From contig NZ_CP085170.1 in assembly GCF_022788715.1 (NCBI RefSeq), forward strand, positions 124,001 to 188,000: a DNA stretch of 64,000 nucleotides. Reading direction: 5' to 3'. Of the stretch, positions 43,773 to 51,493 are shown one piece after another. Position 1 is the first letter of the stretch, and every line of letters starts with the position of its first letter. This DNA comes from Sulfitobacter sp. DSM 110093 (lineage in GTDB: Bacteria; Pseudomonadota; Alphaproteobacteria; Rhodobacterales; Rhodobacteraceae). Under the pieces are notes generated by a model that ran no database searches, was not told the origin of the DNA, and worked only from the letters and a program-made list of their open reading frames with translations. Both the position numbers and the translations under genes were made by a program.

Positions 43773-44035
43773 GATGCCGTGTTCAACTAGGCCCCCCAAC
43801 GCACCGGTTCCTCTGCCGGGAAATGGGAAGGTCGGAGCGGCGAGCTGCCTATTCTGATGGCGGTAGCACCCTTCTGATTTCTGGGGGACATCACCTTTTC
43901 CGCTGGCCCCCGCAACATTTCTCAGCCAACCGATATTAAATCTTTGGGCTACAAAGCCTTGTTCGCGTCAGTACACTTTGGAACACCTCTACTTCACGCC
44001 ACCCATACCGTTCCCGATTACGTAAAGCGGGTTTA

Positions 44036-44064
44036 TTGCGAACCACACTCTTCATGTGTATACT
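44036..44064 (+). promoter_or_regulatory. Sigma-70-like promoter of ccdAB
   Basis: TTGCGA (44036-44041) and TATACT (44059-44064) separated by exactly 17 bp, 22 bp before the ccdA start. Clear by consensus and position. Confidence 0.65.
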
Positions 44065-44080
44065 CCATATTCAAATGGAG
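44063..44080. promoter_or_regulatory. Inverted repeat overlapping the ccdAB start site
   Basis: CTCCAT-ATTCAA-ATGGAG, a perfect 6-bp inverted repeat between the -10 element and the ribosome site. Suitable as an autoregulatory operator for CcdA or the CcdAB complex, as in other ccd operons; binding is inferred. Confidence 0.5.
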
Positions 44081-44086
44081 GGTACA

Positions 44087-44332
44087 ATGTATCAGGCCAC
44101 AGTAGAAAAAAAGCGCACGAACGTTACGCTGACTAAGGCAAACCTAGCTGCCGCACGGGAACTGGGGCTCAATGTTTCGGCAATTAGTGACGCTGCGGTC
44201 GCAGAGGCTGTGAGGATGGCAAAAACGAAAGCTTGGACTGAGCAGAACGCCGCAGCCATCGCAGAGCGTCGCGCCTGGATCGAAGCTAATGGAACCCCTC
44301 TGACTGATCTTCAGGTTCTGAAGACCGACTAA
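44087..44332 (+). CDS. ccdA: CcdA-family antitoxin
   Basis: 81 residues. The N-terminal ribbon-helix-helix region (KKRTNVTLTKANLAAARELGLNVSAISDAAVAEAVR) binds DNA. The C-terminal WTEQNAAAIAERRAWIEANGTPL aligns with the toxin-wrapping tail of CcdA, including the conserved W..EN..A....IE..G pattern. ATG 44087 follows GGAGGG; an upstream ATG at 44036 would include the promoter. Ends on the same base that starts ccdB. Confidence 0.92.
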   Translation: MYQATVEKKRTNVTLTKANLAAARELGLNVSAISDAAVAEAVRMAKTKAWTEQNAAAIAERRAWIEANGTPLTDLQVLKTD

Positions 44333-44628
44333 TGGCGCAATTTCAAGTTTATCGTATCGCGGGTGATCGGTTCGTCCTCGACCTCCAGACCGACCTGATC
44401 GAGACTGGCTCCCGCGTGGTTGCTCCACTGGTCTCACTAGCATCCGGGCCAAAGCCCATTGGCCGGCTGGAGCCGATCTTTAACATTCAAGGCATGGCGT
44501 ACGCGCTCCACACGGCTGAAATGGCCGCGATCCCGTCTGCGCTGCTCAAAGGGGCACCTGTCGCTGATCTTTCCGAATTCGATTATGAAATTCGCGCCGC
44601 TCTCGACATGGTTTTTTCGGGTTTCTGA
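44332..44628 (+). CDS. ccdB: CcdB-family toxin (DNA gyrase poison homologue)
   Basis: 98 residues, close to the 101 of plasmid F CcdB. FQVYRIAGDRFVLDLQTDLIETGSRVVAPL aligns along the whole N-terminal half, and VADLSEFDYEIRAALDMVF matches the C-terminal helix. The last residues are FSGF, whereas classical CcdB ends WGI; Trp99 and Ile101 of that tail contact gyrase. Here Trp is replaced by Ser and the final Ile by Phe, Gly kept. One-base overlap with ccdA. It may be weakened or act differently. Confidence 0.92.
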   Translation: MAQFQVYRIAGDRFVLDLQTDLIETGSRVVAPLVSLASGPKPIGRLEPIFNIQGMAYALHTAEMAAIPSALLKGAPVADLSEFDYEIRAALDMVFSGF

Positions 44629-44647
44629 CCATTCAAAGTGCGAGAAA

Positions 44648-44782
44648 TCACCCGGTTTCGCCGACGGTATCTGCTTCCTTTGCAGCGAGTGCGCAAGCTA
44701 TGTTACGGGACAGTTAAACGCCTCTGACGGTGGATTTGACGGGACCGGCGTGGGCCTACCCATGCTTAGGGTCGATCGGTAA
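44648..44782 (+). pseudogene. C-terminal remnant of a short-chain dehydrogenase
   Basis: Frame starting at about 44657 reads FADGICFLCSECASYVTGQ, then LNASDGGFDGTGVGLPMLR and a stop at 44780-44782. This is the typical SDR C-terminus (SYVTGQ...VDGGFDATGVGLP). Only about 40 codons remain, directly after ccdB, so the rest of the gene was lost, probably when the ccdAB segment arrived or through a deletion. No start codon or upstream SDR domain is present. Confidence 0.72.
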
Positions 44783-44813
44783 TATGTTGGGCTGCCTTAA
44801 GCGAGATGAGGCA

Positions 44814-44843
44814 AGTAACCCCGGCAACAACACCGGAGTTACT
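44814..44843. terminator. Hairpin between the ccdAB side and ggt
   Basis: AGTAACCCCGG / CCGGAGTTACT, an 11-bp stem with one mismatch, loop CAACAACA, followed by TCTTT on the plus strand. It lies just beyond the convergent ggt stop, so it could end transcription in both directions. Confidence 0.65.
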
Positions 44844-44852
44844 TCTTTAAAG

Positions 44853-46577
44853 TCAGTGTCCCAAGGTCGCCGCATCTACGCGCCGAGGGTCGGACGCGCC
44901 GAACAGATAGCCGCTTTCTTTGTCTACGAGGATCGACTGGGTCGAGCCCATGACCGACTTTTCGCTGACCTTATGACCGCGCTGCTCAAGTAACCCCACC
45001 GTGTCGAGGTTGACCCCCTCTTCGACGCGGATCTCATCAGGCAACCACTGGTGGTGGATACGCGGTGCGAAAGAGGCTTCGGCGATGTTCATCCCGTGAT
45101 CAATGACATTCATAATGACCTGCAAGGTGGTGGTGATGATGCGCGATCCGCCGGGCGAACCCGTCACCATGAAGACCTCTCCGTCCTTCATCACAATTGT
45201 AGGTGACATCGAAGAAAGCGGTCGCTTTCCGCCCTCGACAGCGTTGGCATCGCCGCCAATCAACCCATAGGCATTGGGCACACCGGGTTTGGCGGCGAAA
45301 TCATCCATTTCATTGTTCATAAGAATGCCAGTGCCATCGGCAACCATACCGGACCCATAGGAAAAGTTGATCGTATAGGTGTTGGAAACGGCGTTTCCAT
45401 CTTTATCCACGATCGAAAAATGCGTCGTCTGATCGGACTCATACGGCGCAAGTTCCCCCGGCTTGATGCTGCTGGATGGTGTTGCCGCGTTCAGGCTGAT
45501 TTCCCCCCGAATATCCTCGGCATAGGCCTTTGAAGTAACCTCACTCAAAGGCACATCTACAAAATCACTATCGCCAAGGTATTCCGAACGATCCGCATAG
45601 GCTCGCTTCATCGCTTCGGCCATAAGGTGGATCGTGTCGGCCGTGTTATGGCCAAGGAAAGAAATCGGGTAATCTTCAAGAACGTTGAGGATTTGAATGA
45701 TATGCGCACCACCCGAACTGGGCGGCGGCATAGAGACGATCTCATAACCGCGGTAGGTACCGCGCACCGGATCACGCAGAACCGGCTTGTAATTGGCCAT
45801 ATCTTCGACCGTGATCCGGCCCCCGGCAGCTTGTACCGCATCCGCAATTTTTGTTGCCGTTTCTCCTTTGTAAAAGCCGTCTGTTCCTGCGTCAGCAATC
45901 TTTTGCAATGTATTGGCTAAGTCCGCCTGAACGAGAGTTTCGCCCGGCTCATAAAAACCGCCGCCCTCTTTAAAAAAGATGCTTTCAGAGGTCGGCCATT
46001 TCTTTAGCCGATCCTCAAGACCTTTCAGGCTGTCAGCAAGGCCGGGCGTGACCGCGATACCTTCGCGAGCAAGAGCAATGGCTGGCTCTAATACTTCGGC
46101 AAGCGACATGCTGCCGTAATTCTCCAGCGCCATCTGCATGCCCGCCACCGTTCCCGGCACGCCGACGGCCAGCCCGGTGAACCGCGAAAGCTCGCTGTCG
46201 GCATTGCCCTCGGCGTCGAGGTACATATCCCTCTCAGCAGAAGCAGGCGCCATTTCGCGGTAGTCGATCGCCTTGGTCTCGCCGCTCTCAGCGTCATGGA
46301 CAATCATGAAACCGCCACCGCCGATATTGCCCGCGCGCGGCAAGGTTACAGCCAGCGCAAATGCCACGGCGACTCCCGCGTCCACAGCATTGCCGCCAGC
46401 TTTGAGAATATCGAGCCCGATCTGGGCCGCTACGGCTTCTTGGGCCGACACCATCCCGTTCTCGGCATAGACGGGGTGAACACGGTCATTCCCAGAAAAA
46501 ATCGCTGCTTCTTGGGCATGAAGCGCGGGGGCAGCCGACATCGTCAGGCATACCGCGCCAGTGATAATCTGTCTCAT
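44853..46577 (-). CDS. ggt: Gamma-glutamyltranspeptidase
   Basis: 574 residues, normal for bacterial GGT. A signal peptide (IITGAVCLTMSAAPALHA) directs it to the periplasm. Hydrolyses or transfers the gamma-glutamyl group of glutathione and related compounds. N-terminal substrate-loop region SAQEAVAAQIGLDILKAGGNAVDA and GNIGGGGFMI. The autoprocessing site is before TTHFS in ESDQTTHFSIVDKDG, where the first Thr becomes the nucleophile. PLSSMSPTIV and GSPGGSRI (the GG oxyanion motif) follow. ATG 46577 follows GGAGGAATT. Stands alone, facing ccdAB. Confidence 0.95.
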   Translation of the reverse strand: MRQIITGAVCLTMSAAPALHAQEAAIFSGNDRVHPVYAENGMVSAQEAVAAQIGLDILKAGGNAVDAGVAVAFALAVTLPRAGNIGGGGFMIVHDAESGETKAIDYREMAPASAERDMYLDAEGNADSELSRFTGLAVGVPGTVAGMQMALENYGSMSLAEVLEPAIALAREGIAVTPGLADSLKGLEDRLKKWPTSESIFFKEGGGFYEPGETLVQADLANTLQKIADAGTDGFYKGETATKIADAVQAAGGRITVEDMANYKPVLRDPVRGTYRGYEIVSMPPPSSGGAHIIQILNVLEDYPISFLGHNTADTIHLMAEAMKRAYADRSEYLGDSDFVDVPLSEVTSKAYAEDIRGEISLNAATPSSSIKPGELAPYESDQTTHFSIVDKDGNAVSNTYTINFSYGSGMVADGTGILMNNEMDDFAAKPGVPNAYGLIGGDANAVEGGKRPLSSMSPTIVMKDGEVFMVTGSPGGSRIITTTLQVIMNVIDHGMNIAEASFAPRIHHQWLPDEIRVEEGVNLDTVGLLEQRGHKVSEKSVMGSTQSILVDKESGYLFGASDPRRVDAATLGH

Positions 46578-46866
46578 CAAAATTCCTCCCATTTGCGTTC
46601 GCGTGAGTTGAGGTTGGCTGTTTCCCTTCAAAAGTGCAACGGGGAGGGCAGACCTGACCTACTCCGTATGGCGGGACATCAAGGCTAAGCTTTTACAGGT
46701 TCGCACCCAGTTGCCTTTCTGCCGCTCTATAAGTACCACTCTATCGGGTGCACACCGTATCCTGCTCACCCTGCCAACCCCCCGTGACATGGAAGTCCTC
46801 ACAGGTCATGCCCTTCATCTATCACATATCCAAAGCTCCCAAATTCTCCGCAAAAAGGGGCTTTGA

Positions 46867-47868
46867 ATGAGGACCGCAATTGTCACAGGGTCGTCCGGGT
46901 TCATTGGGTATTTTGTTTCTCTGACGCTTCTTAGATCCGGGTGGCGTGTCATCGGCATCGACAGCCTGTCAGACTACTATGACACCAATCTAAAACTGCA
47001 GCGTCAATCGCAGCTTAGCGCGTATGCTGAGTTCACTGTCGTGAACGAAAAATTGGAAACGCCTCAAGCGCTGATGTCTCTTTTCAAAGAACACCGCCCC
47101 GAGGTGGTGATCCATCTGGCTGCGCAGGCAGGTGTGCGGCACTCCATCGACGTGCCCCGCGCCTATGTGGATGCCAATATTATCGGCACCTTTGAACTGC
47201 TCGAAGCTGCGCGCGCATTCCCGCCCGCCCATATGTTGCTGGCCTCAAGCTCTTCCATTTTTGGGGCAAACAGCCAGATGCCATACAAGGAAGCGGATAA
47301 GGTCGACACGCAGATGTCCTTTTACGCGGCGACCAAGAAAGCGACTGAAAGCATGGCGCATTCCTATGCCCATCTTTACGATCTGCCGACGACCATGTTC
47401 CGTTTCTTTACCGTGTACGGGCCATGGGGGCGCCCTGACATGGCGTATTTCAAGTTTACAAAGGCCATTCTGAACGGAGAGCCGATAGACGTTTACAACC
47501 ATGGCAAGATGCAGCGCGATTTCACCTATGTCGACGATCTTGTCCGCGCCATTGTGGCCTTGATCAACGTCACCCCCGACCCCGCCAATCCGGTGGCCAG
47601 CGACAGCGTTTCGCCTGTCGCCCCGTTTCGCGTCGTGAACATTGGCAATGCGTCACCCGTGACGTTGATGGACTTCATCGCAGCGATTGAAGCCGCCTGC
47701 GGGCTGGAAGCGATCAAGACCTATCACCCGATCCAGCCCGGCGATGTGCCCGCCACTTGGGCCGACACGTCCTTGCTGCAAAACCTCATCGGCCAGCAAC
47801 ATTCCACCCCCGTCACCGACGGGTTGCAAAAATTCGTAGACTGGTACCGCGACTTCTACAAAGTTTGA
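46867..47868 (+). CDS. NAD-dependent nucleotide-sugar epimerase (UDP-glucuronate 4-epimerase-like)
   Basis: 333 residues, extended SDR. Cofactor motif VTGSSGFIG near residue 6, IDSLSDYYDTNLK (very like UDP-glucuronate 4-epimerases), HLAAQAGVRHSI, catalytic Ser in LASSSSIFG and Tyr-x3-Lys in FYAATKKATE. RFFTVYGPWGRPDMAYFKFTKAI is also a 4-epimerase hallmark. Interconverts UDP-GlcA and UDP-GalA, or the N-acetyl forms (as TviC does). Together with the nucleotide-sugar dehydrogenase at 58.3 kb it would supply uronic acids for a glycan. Confidence 0.9.
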   Translation: MRTAIVTGSSGFIGYFVSLTLLRSGWRVIGIDSLSDYYDTNLKLQRQSQLSAYAEFTVVNEKLETPQALMSLFKEHRPEVVIHLAAQAGVRHSIDVPRAYVDANIIGTFELLEAARAFPPAHMLLASSSSIFGANSQMPYKEADKVDTQMSFYAATKKATESMAHSYAHLYDLPTTMFRFFTVYGPWGRPDMAYFKFTKAILNGEPIDVYNHGKMQRDFTYVDDLVRAIVALINVTPDPANPVASDSVSPVAPFRVVNIGNASPVTLMDFIAAIEAACGLEAIKTYHPIQPGDVPATWADTSLLQNLIGQQHSTPVTDGLQKFVDWYRDFYKV

Positions 47869-47878
47869 TCTGAACAGC

Positions 47879-47894
47879 CGCCACGGCGGTGGCG
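47879..47894. terminator. Short GC hairpin between convergent genes
   Basis: CGCCAC-GGCG-GTGGCG, a 6-bp stem with 4-nt loop, in the 28-bp gap between the epimerase stop and the GNAT stop. No U-run; weak support as a terminator. Confidence 0.4.
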
Positions 47895-47896
47895 CA

Positions 47897-48751
47897 TCAA
47901 TGTATTTTGATGTTCAGCAAAACACACTCAGAATACAGCATATCGATCTCGGAAGGGTCCAAAAGCCCGTGCTGGCAATATCTGGGCGTTGCAAACTCCC
48001 TCACATCGTCACATGCGATCCCGCTGCGTGCAAAGCGGCGGTCCAGCGATAGGATCGCCGCCTCGGAAGGCAGGACCGATGCCGCGATGCGTTTTGCGTA
48101 TTCAGCAAAGAGAGGCTGATCCGAGAGATACATGATTTCATGCGTCACGTAATCGTCGTGCTTTTTCTGTGGGTAGATGACCATCGTGCATAGCCCCTCG
48201 GGCGTCTCTACCGACAAATGCCTAAGCCGCAGCCCCTGATGATCCCCAATGATCCGTCGGTCCTTTGCGGGCAAACGATCCCCCAGTGCCAATGGATCTG
48301 CGTGCACTTCAAATCCTGCACTTTTCGAAGGGTGCCAGACCAGACGCTCCCGATCCAACTCTGCCAGCCCTGCCTTTTCCAAAACATTGACCGCCGCCTT
48401 GGCACTGGAAAAGTTTGTCACCGTCACGTCCGGGTCCAAGGTCGCCAGCGCGATCATCTTTTTGCCCACACCTTGCCCGCGATATTCCTTAAGCACATAC
48501 CAAGAGGTCATGTCGGCGGTGGTTCTTGGGCCGTTAGACGTTTGACGTTCGGCATAGACCAACCCCAAAACGCCGATCAACTTGCCATCATCCCGCACCG
48601 TTATGGCATAGCGCCCCTCGGGCCCGCACCATCTTCCGGCCAGCAGCTTGCGCCAGCTATCAATGCCCCATTTTGCGCGCACGAATACGGCGTTCATAAA
48701 TTGGGCGACTTCTTCCCGCTCGGCGGGGGAAGCATAGGCAATATCTAGCAT
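47897..48751 (-). CDS. GNAT-family acetyltransferase
   Basis: 284 residues with an N-terminal GNAT domain: NAVFVRAKWG, the substrate strand DDGKLIGVLGLVYAER, and the acetyl-CoA motif EYRGQGVGKKMIALA near residue 93. The remainder, including FEVHADPLALGDRLPAKDRRI, is a second domain I do not recognise; it may be a degenerate second GNAT fold. Seven bases upstream lies the polysaccharide deacetylase-like gene, so they form an operon. Acetylation of an amino sugar during glycan assembly is a reasonable guess, not shown by sequence. Confidence 0.8.
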   Translation of the reverse strand: MLDIAYASPAEREEVAQFMNAVFVRAKWGIDSWRKLLAGRWCGPEGRYAITVRDDGKLIGVLGLVYAERQTSNGPRTTADMTSWYVLKEYRGQGVGKKMIALATLDPDVTVTNFSSAKAAVNVLEKAGLAELDRERLVWHPSKSAGFEVHADPLALGDRLPAKDRRIIGDHQGLRLRHLSVETPEGLCTMVIYPQKKHDDYVTHEIMYLSDQPLFAEYAKRIAASVLPSEAAILSLDRRFARSGIACDDVREFATPRYCQHGLLDPSEIDMLYSECVLLNIKIH

Positions 48752-48758
48752 TTCGTGC

Positions 48759-49517
48759 TCATTTTATTAGGCAATCCAATGATATCCACTGGGTCTTTGC
48801 ACCCTGTGTCAGACGCGACATCAACGCTTCGGTAAAGCTCCAAGTGTCTTCATCGGTTTGCAGGTGGTGGCTGACAAAGCCGGTCGGCTCATCCCGGTAT
48901 GCGTCTTCCAGCCGACGTTTTCGCAGGTGACGCACACATTGCTCCAACGTCTTCTCCTCCCCCGCGAATTTCGCCCCTTCCTTCCAGCGGATCGGATCAA
49001 TGTGACCATTAAACCGCTGCAAGCCCGGCACGGGTTCGGGATGGGGCCGGGCGTCAAAGTTGGAAAGTGCTGTGTACCCCCACTGGGGCAGGTATGGCAA
49101 AACCTGTTCACCAATGCGGTTCCACGGCGGCACGAACACCGGCAGTATATTCGGCAGCCTCGCCACTTGCATGCGCCGCCAGCCTTCGCGCAGGTCCGTT
49201 TCGATCAGGGTCAAATCGCGCATCACGCCGACTTCGGACGCGCGAGTGCCTTTGGGCTCGTGGTTCTTATGTGCAAAACCATGCTGCAAGCTATATACAT
49301 GCGGCGACATTGACAGGCGGTCGGCAAGGTCGTCGGCAATTGCAACGGGTATGACCGCCAGATGCAAAGGCGCATCAAAGCGTTCCGAAAGCGCGATCAA
49401 CCTATCTAAGTCATCCGTACAGGCTTCGGTGTCATCATCACGCCACCAGAAAGTCGGCGTTTCACCCTGCGAGGCCCATTTTTCAAGCTCTTCGTCTAAT
49501 TCTGCCCAGGTCGCCAC
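48759..49517 (-). CDS. Polysaccharide deacetylase-like protein
   Basis: 252 residues from GTG 49517, which follows AAAGGGG; the longer in-frame form would cross the divergent promoter. TPTFWWRDDDTEACTDDLDRLI near residue 22 is the metal/base motif of a polysaccharide deacetylase-type barrel (the DDD). SLQHGFAHKNH supplies the His ligands, and PVFVPPWNRIG and GLQRFNGHIDPI give the later conserved positions. No signal peptide, so it acts in the cytoplasm, possibly on a sugar nucleotide or lipid-linked glycan. GNAT follows in the same operon, giving a deacetylase/acetyltransferase pair. Confidence 0.8.
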   Translation of the reverse strand: MATWAELDEELEKWASQGETPTFWWRDDDTEACTDDLDRLIALSERFDAPLHLAVIPVAIADDLADRLSMSPHVYSLQHGFAHKNHEPKGTRASEVGVMRDLTLIETDLREGWRRMQVARLPNILPVFVPPWNRIGEQVLPYLPQWGYTALSNFDARPHPEPVPGLQRFNGHIDPIRWKEGAKFAGEEKTLEQCVRHLRKRRLEDAYRDEPTGFVSHHLQTDEDTWSFTEALMSRLTQGAKTQWISLDCLIK

Positions 49518-49723
49518 GTGCGGACCCCTTTCAGGTGTTATTTGCTTATTAATTGAACCATTTGGGTGCCTGAATGTACACTCACTTTTCCTCGAATGGG
49601 CCTGATGGCGCGGCCAATGGCGAATTTGTGGCCCAAGCAGCCTTGCGAGGCTGGACGCCCCCCCGCAAATCGGCTTCACTCCTTTTGCGGACCGCACTTT
49701 TGCGGAAATGGAATGGGACACCG
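49518..49723. other. Divergent promoter region
   Basis: 206 bp between the deacetylase start and the ABC ATPase start. AT-rich GTTATTTGCTTATTAATTG at 49536-49554 is the likely promoter area. The stretch from 49574 is open in frame with the ATPase, but its translation has no family similarity that I can recognise. Confidence 0.5.
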
Positions 49724-51493
49724 ATGACATCTCTGTTGGAAGTTGACGGGCTGACAATCGGGTTTGGCAATGCCGACCCGGTGGTGCGCGATGTCAGCTT
49801 TTCCGTCGCCCCCGGTGAAACGCTCGCATTGGTCGGCGAAAGTGGCTCTGGCAAAACCCTGACTTGCCGAAGCATTCTGCGTATCCTGCCTGACGTCGCA
49901 AGAATCCGTAGCGGTCGGATCGTTTTCGCGGGTGATGACGCGCCCGTTGATATGCTGTCCTTGGGCGAACCTGCGATGCGCCAAATCAGGGGCAACCGCA
50001 TCTCAATGATCTTTCAAGAACCGATGCGCTCTCTCTCACCCCTGCACCGACTGGGCAACCAAGTGGCCGAAGTGCTGCGCCTACACCGCTCCATGGGCCG
50101 CGCAGAGGCAAAGCGGACTGTGCTCGAGAAATTTGAGCGCGTAGGCTTTGCCGAACCGGAGCGGGTCTGGCGCAGCTATCCCTTTGAGATGTCCGGCGGC
50201 ATGCGACAACGCGCTATGATTGCCATGGCGATGGTGGCCAAACCTGATTTGTTGATTGCAGACGAACCCACAACGGCGCTGGACGTGACGACGCAGGCAC
50301 AGGTGCTGGGGCTGATCAAAACGCTGCAATCGGAAACCGGAATGGCGGTGGTCCTTGTCACGCATGATCTTGGTGTGGTGGCGAATATGGCGCAGCAAGT
50401 CGTCGTCATGAACGGGGGCCGCGTCATGGAAAGCGGCACCGCAGCAGAGGTGCTGGGCAGCCCAGAACACGGCTATACACGCAAGCTTTTTGCCGCGGCC
50501 ACAATGATCCCCGAGGTCGCCGCCCCTGCCCGCGCGGTCGCCCATGATGATCTGATCATGGACCTGCGCAACGTAGGCAAAACCTTCGCCCTGCGCACCG
50601 GAGGATGGCGCAAACCGACCACAGTGACCGCCTGCAAAGACGTCAATCTGCAGGTGGTACGGGGCAAGACATTGGCCGTGGTCGGAGAAAGTGGTTCGGG
50701 CAAGACGACATGCGCGCGCATGGCCCTTGGGGCCGAGACACCCGATTCCGGGGGCGAGGTTTTGTTTTACCCCGAACCGGGTGCCCTGCCCATGCCGGTA
50801 CACGATATGTCCGTATCGCAACGTACCGCCTTTCAACGCCAAGCGCAGATGGTGTTCCAAGATCCATATTCCTCGCTGTCGCCAAGAATGCGTATCGGCG
50901 CGGCATTGACCGAACCGCTGGAAATTCACGGCATCGGGTCGCGCGCTGATCGGCGCGACAAGGCCGCCGAGATGCTCGAACTCGTCGGCCTTAACCCCGA
51001 CATGATGACGCGCTATCCGCATGCGTTTTCGGGCGGGCAGCGACAGCGCCTCTCCATCGCCCGCGCCTTGACGCTGAACCCCAAACTTTTGATCTGTGAC
51101 GAACCCACGTCCGCATTGGATGTATCCGTGCAGGAACAAATCCTGACGCTGCTGGAAGACATCCGTGAACACGCCGCGTTGAGCTATCTGTTCATCAGCC
51201 ACGATCTGGCTGTTGTGGCCCGCATCGCTGATGAGGTCGTGGTGATGCGAGCGGGCGTAATTGTGGAACAGGCCCCCCCCGAGACGCTGTTTTACGACCC
51301 GCGCCATCCCTATACCAAGGCGCTTATCGCAGCCCAGCCCGAACCCGATATCTCAAGACCGATTGACCTTGAACTGGTCGCCAAGGGGGCCGGCGCGCCA
51401 TCGTCATGGCCAGAGATGTTTCGCATCGAAGGCGGGACCGCGCCAGCATTGCAAGACGTCGGTGCCGGTCACAAGGTTCGCTGTCATGTCTAG
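49724..51493 (+). CDS. Oligopeptide ABC transporter, double ATP-binding protein (YejF/GsiA type)
   Basis: 589 residues with two full ABC modules, as in YejF. Module 1: Walker A LVGESGSGKTL, IFQEPMRSLSP, signature MSGGMRQRAMIAMAM, Walker B LLIADEPTTALD. Module 2: Walker A VVGESGSGKTT, VFQDPYSSLSPRM, FSGGQRQRLSIARAL, LLICDEPTSALD. The start is ATG 49724 (TSLLEVDGLT). It overlaps the binding-protein gene by eight bases. Four genes form a Yej-like importer: ATPase, binding protein, permease, permease. Confidence 0.93.
   Translation: MTSLLEVDGLTIGFGNADPVVRDVSFSVAPGETLALVGESGSGKTLTCRSILRILPDVARIRSGRIVFAGDDAPVDMLSLGEPAMRQIRGNRISMIFQEPMRSLSPLHRLGNQVAEVLRLHRSMGRAEAKRTVLEKFERVGFAEPERVWRSYPFEMSGGMRQRAMIAMAMVAKPDLLIADEPTTALDVTTQAQVLGLIKTLQSETGMAVVLVTHDLGVVANMAQQVVVMNGGRVMESGTAAEVLGSPEHGYTRKLFAAATMIPEVAAPARAVAHDDLIMDLRNVGKTFALRTGGWRKPTTVTACKDVNLQVVRGKTLAVVGESGSGKTTCARMALGAETPDSGGEVLFYPEPGALPMPVHDMSVSQRTAFQRQAQMVFQDPYSSLSPRMRIGAALTEPLEIHGIGSRADRRDKAAEMLELVGLNPDMMTRYPHAFSGGQRQRLSIARALTLNPKLLICDEPTSALDVSVQEQILTLLEDIREHAALSYLFISHDLAVVARIADEVVVMRAGVIVEQAPPETLFYDPRHPYTKALIAAQPEPDISRPIDLELVAKGAGAPSSWPEMFRIEGGTAPALQDVGAGHKVRCHV

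Larger units (their letters stand above)
43773..44086. other. Intergenic region with the ccdAB promoter
   Basis: About 314 bp. The first 250 bp show no gene or clear structure. The last 60 bp hold a promoter and an inverted repeat for ccdAB, listed separately. Confidence 0.6.

Noticed and set aside
44730..44993. Plus-strand open frame between ccdB and ggt
   Set aside because: Starts inside the SDR remnant in another frame and runs antisense into ggt; no family similarity.
50081..51307. Long open frame on the minus strand (408 codons)
   Set aside because: Antisense to the double ATPase gene; the translation is low-complexity and shows no domain.
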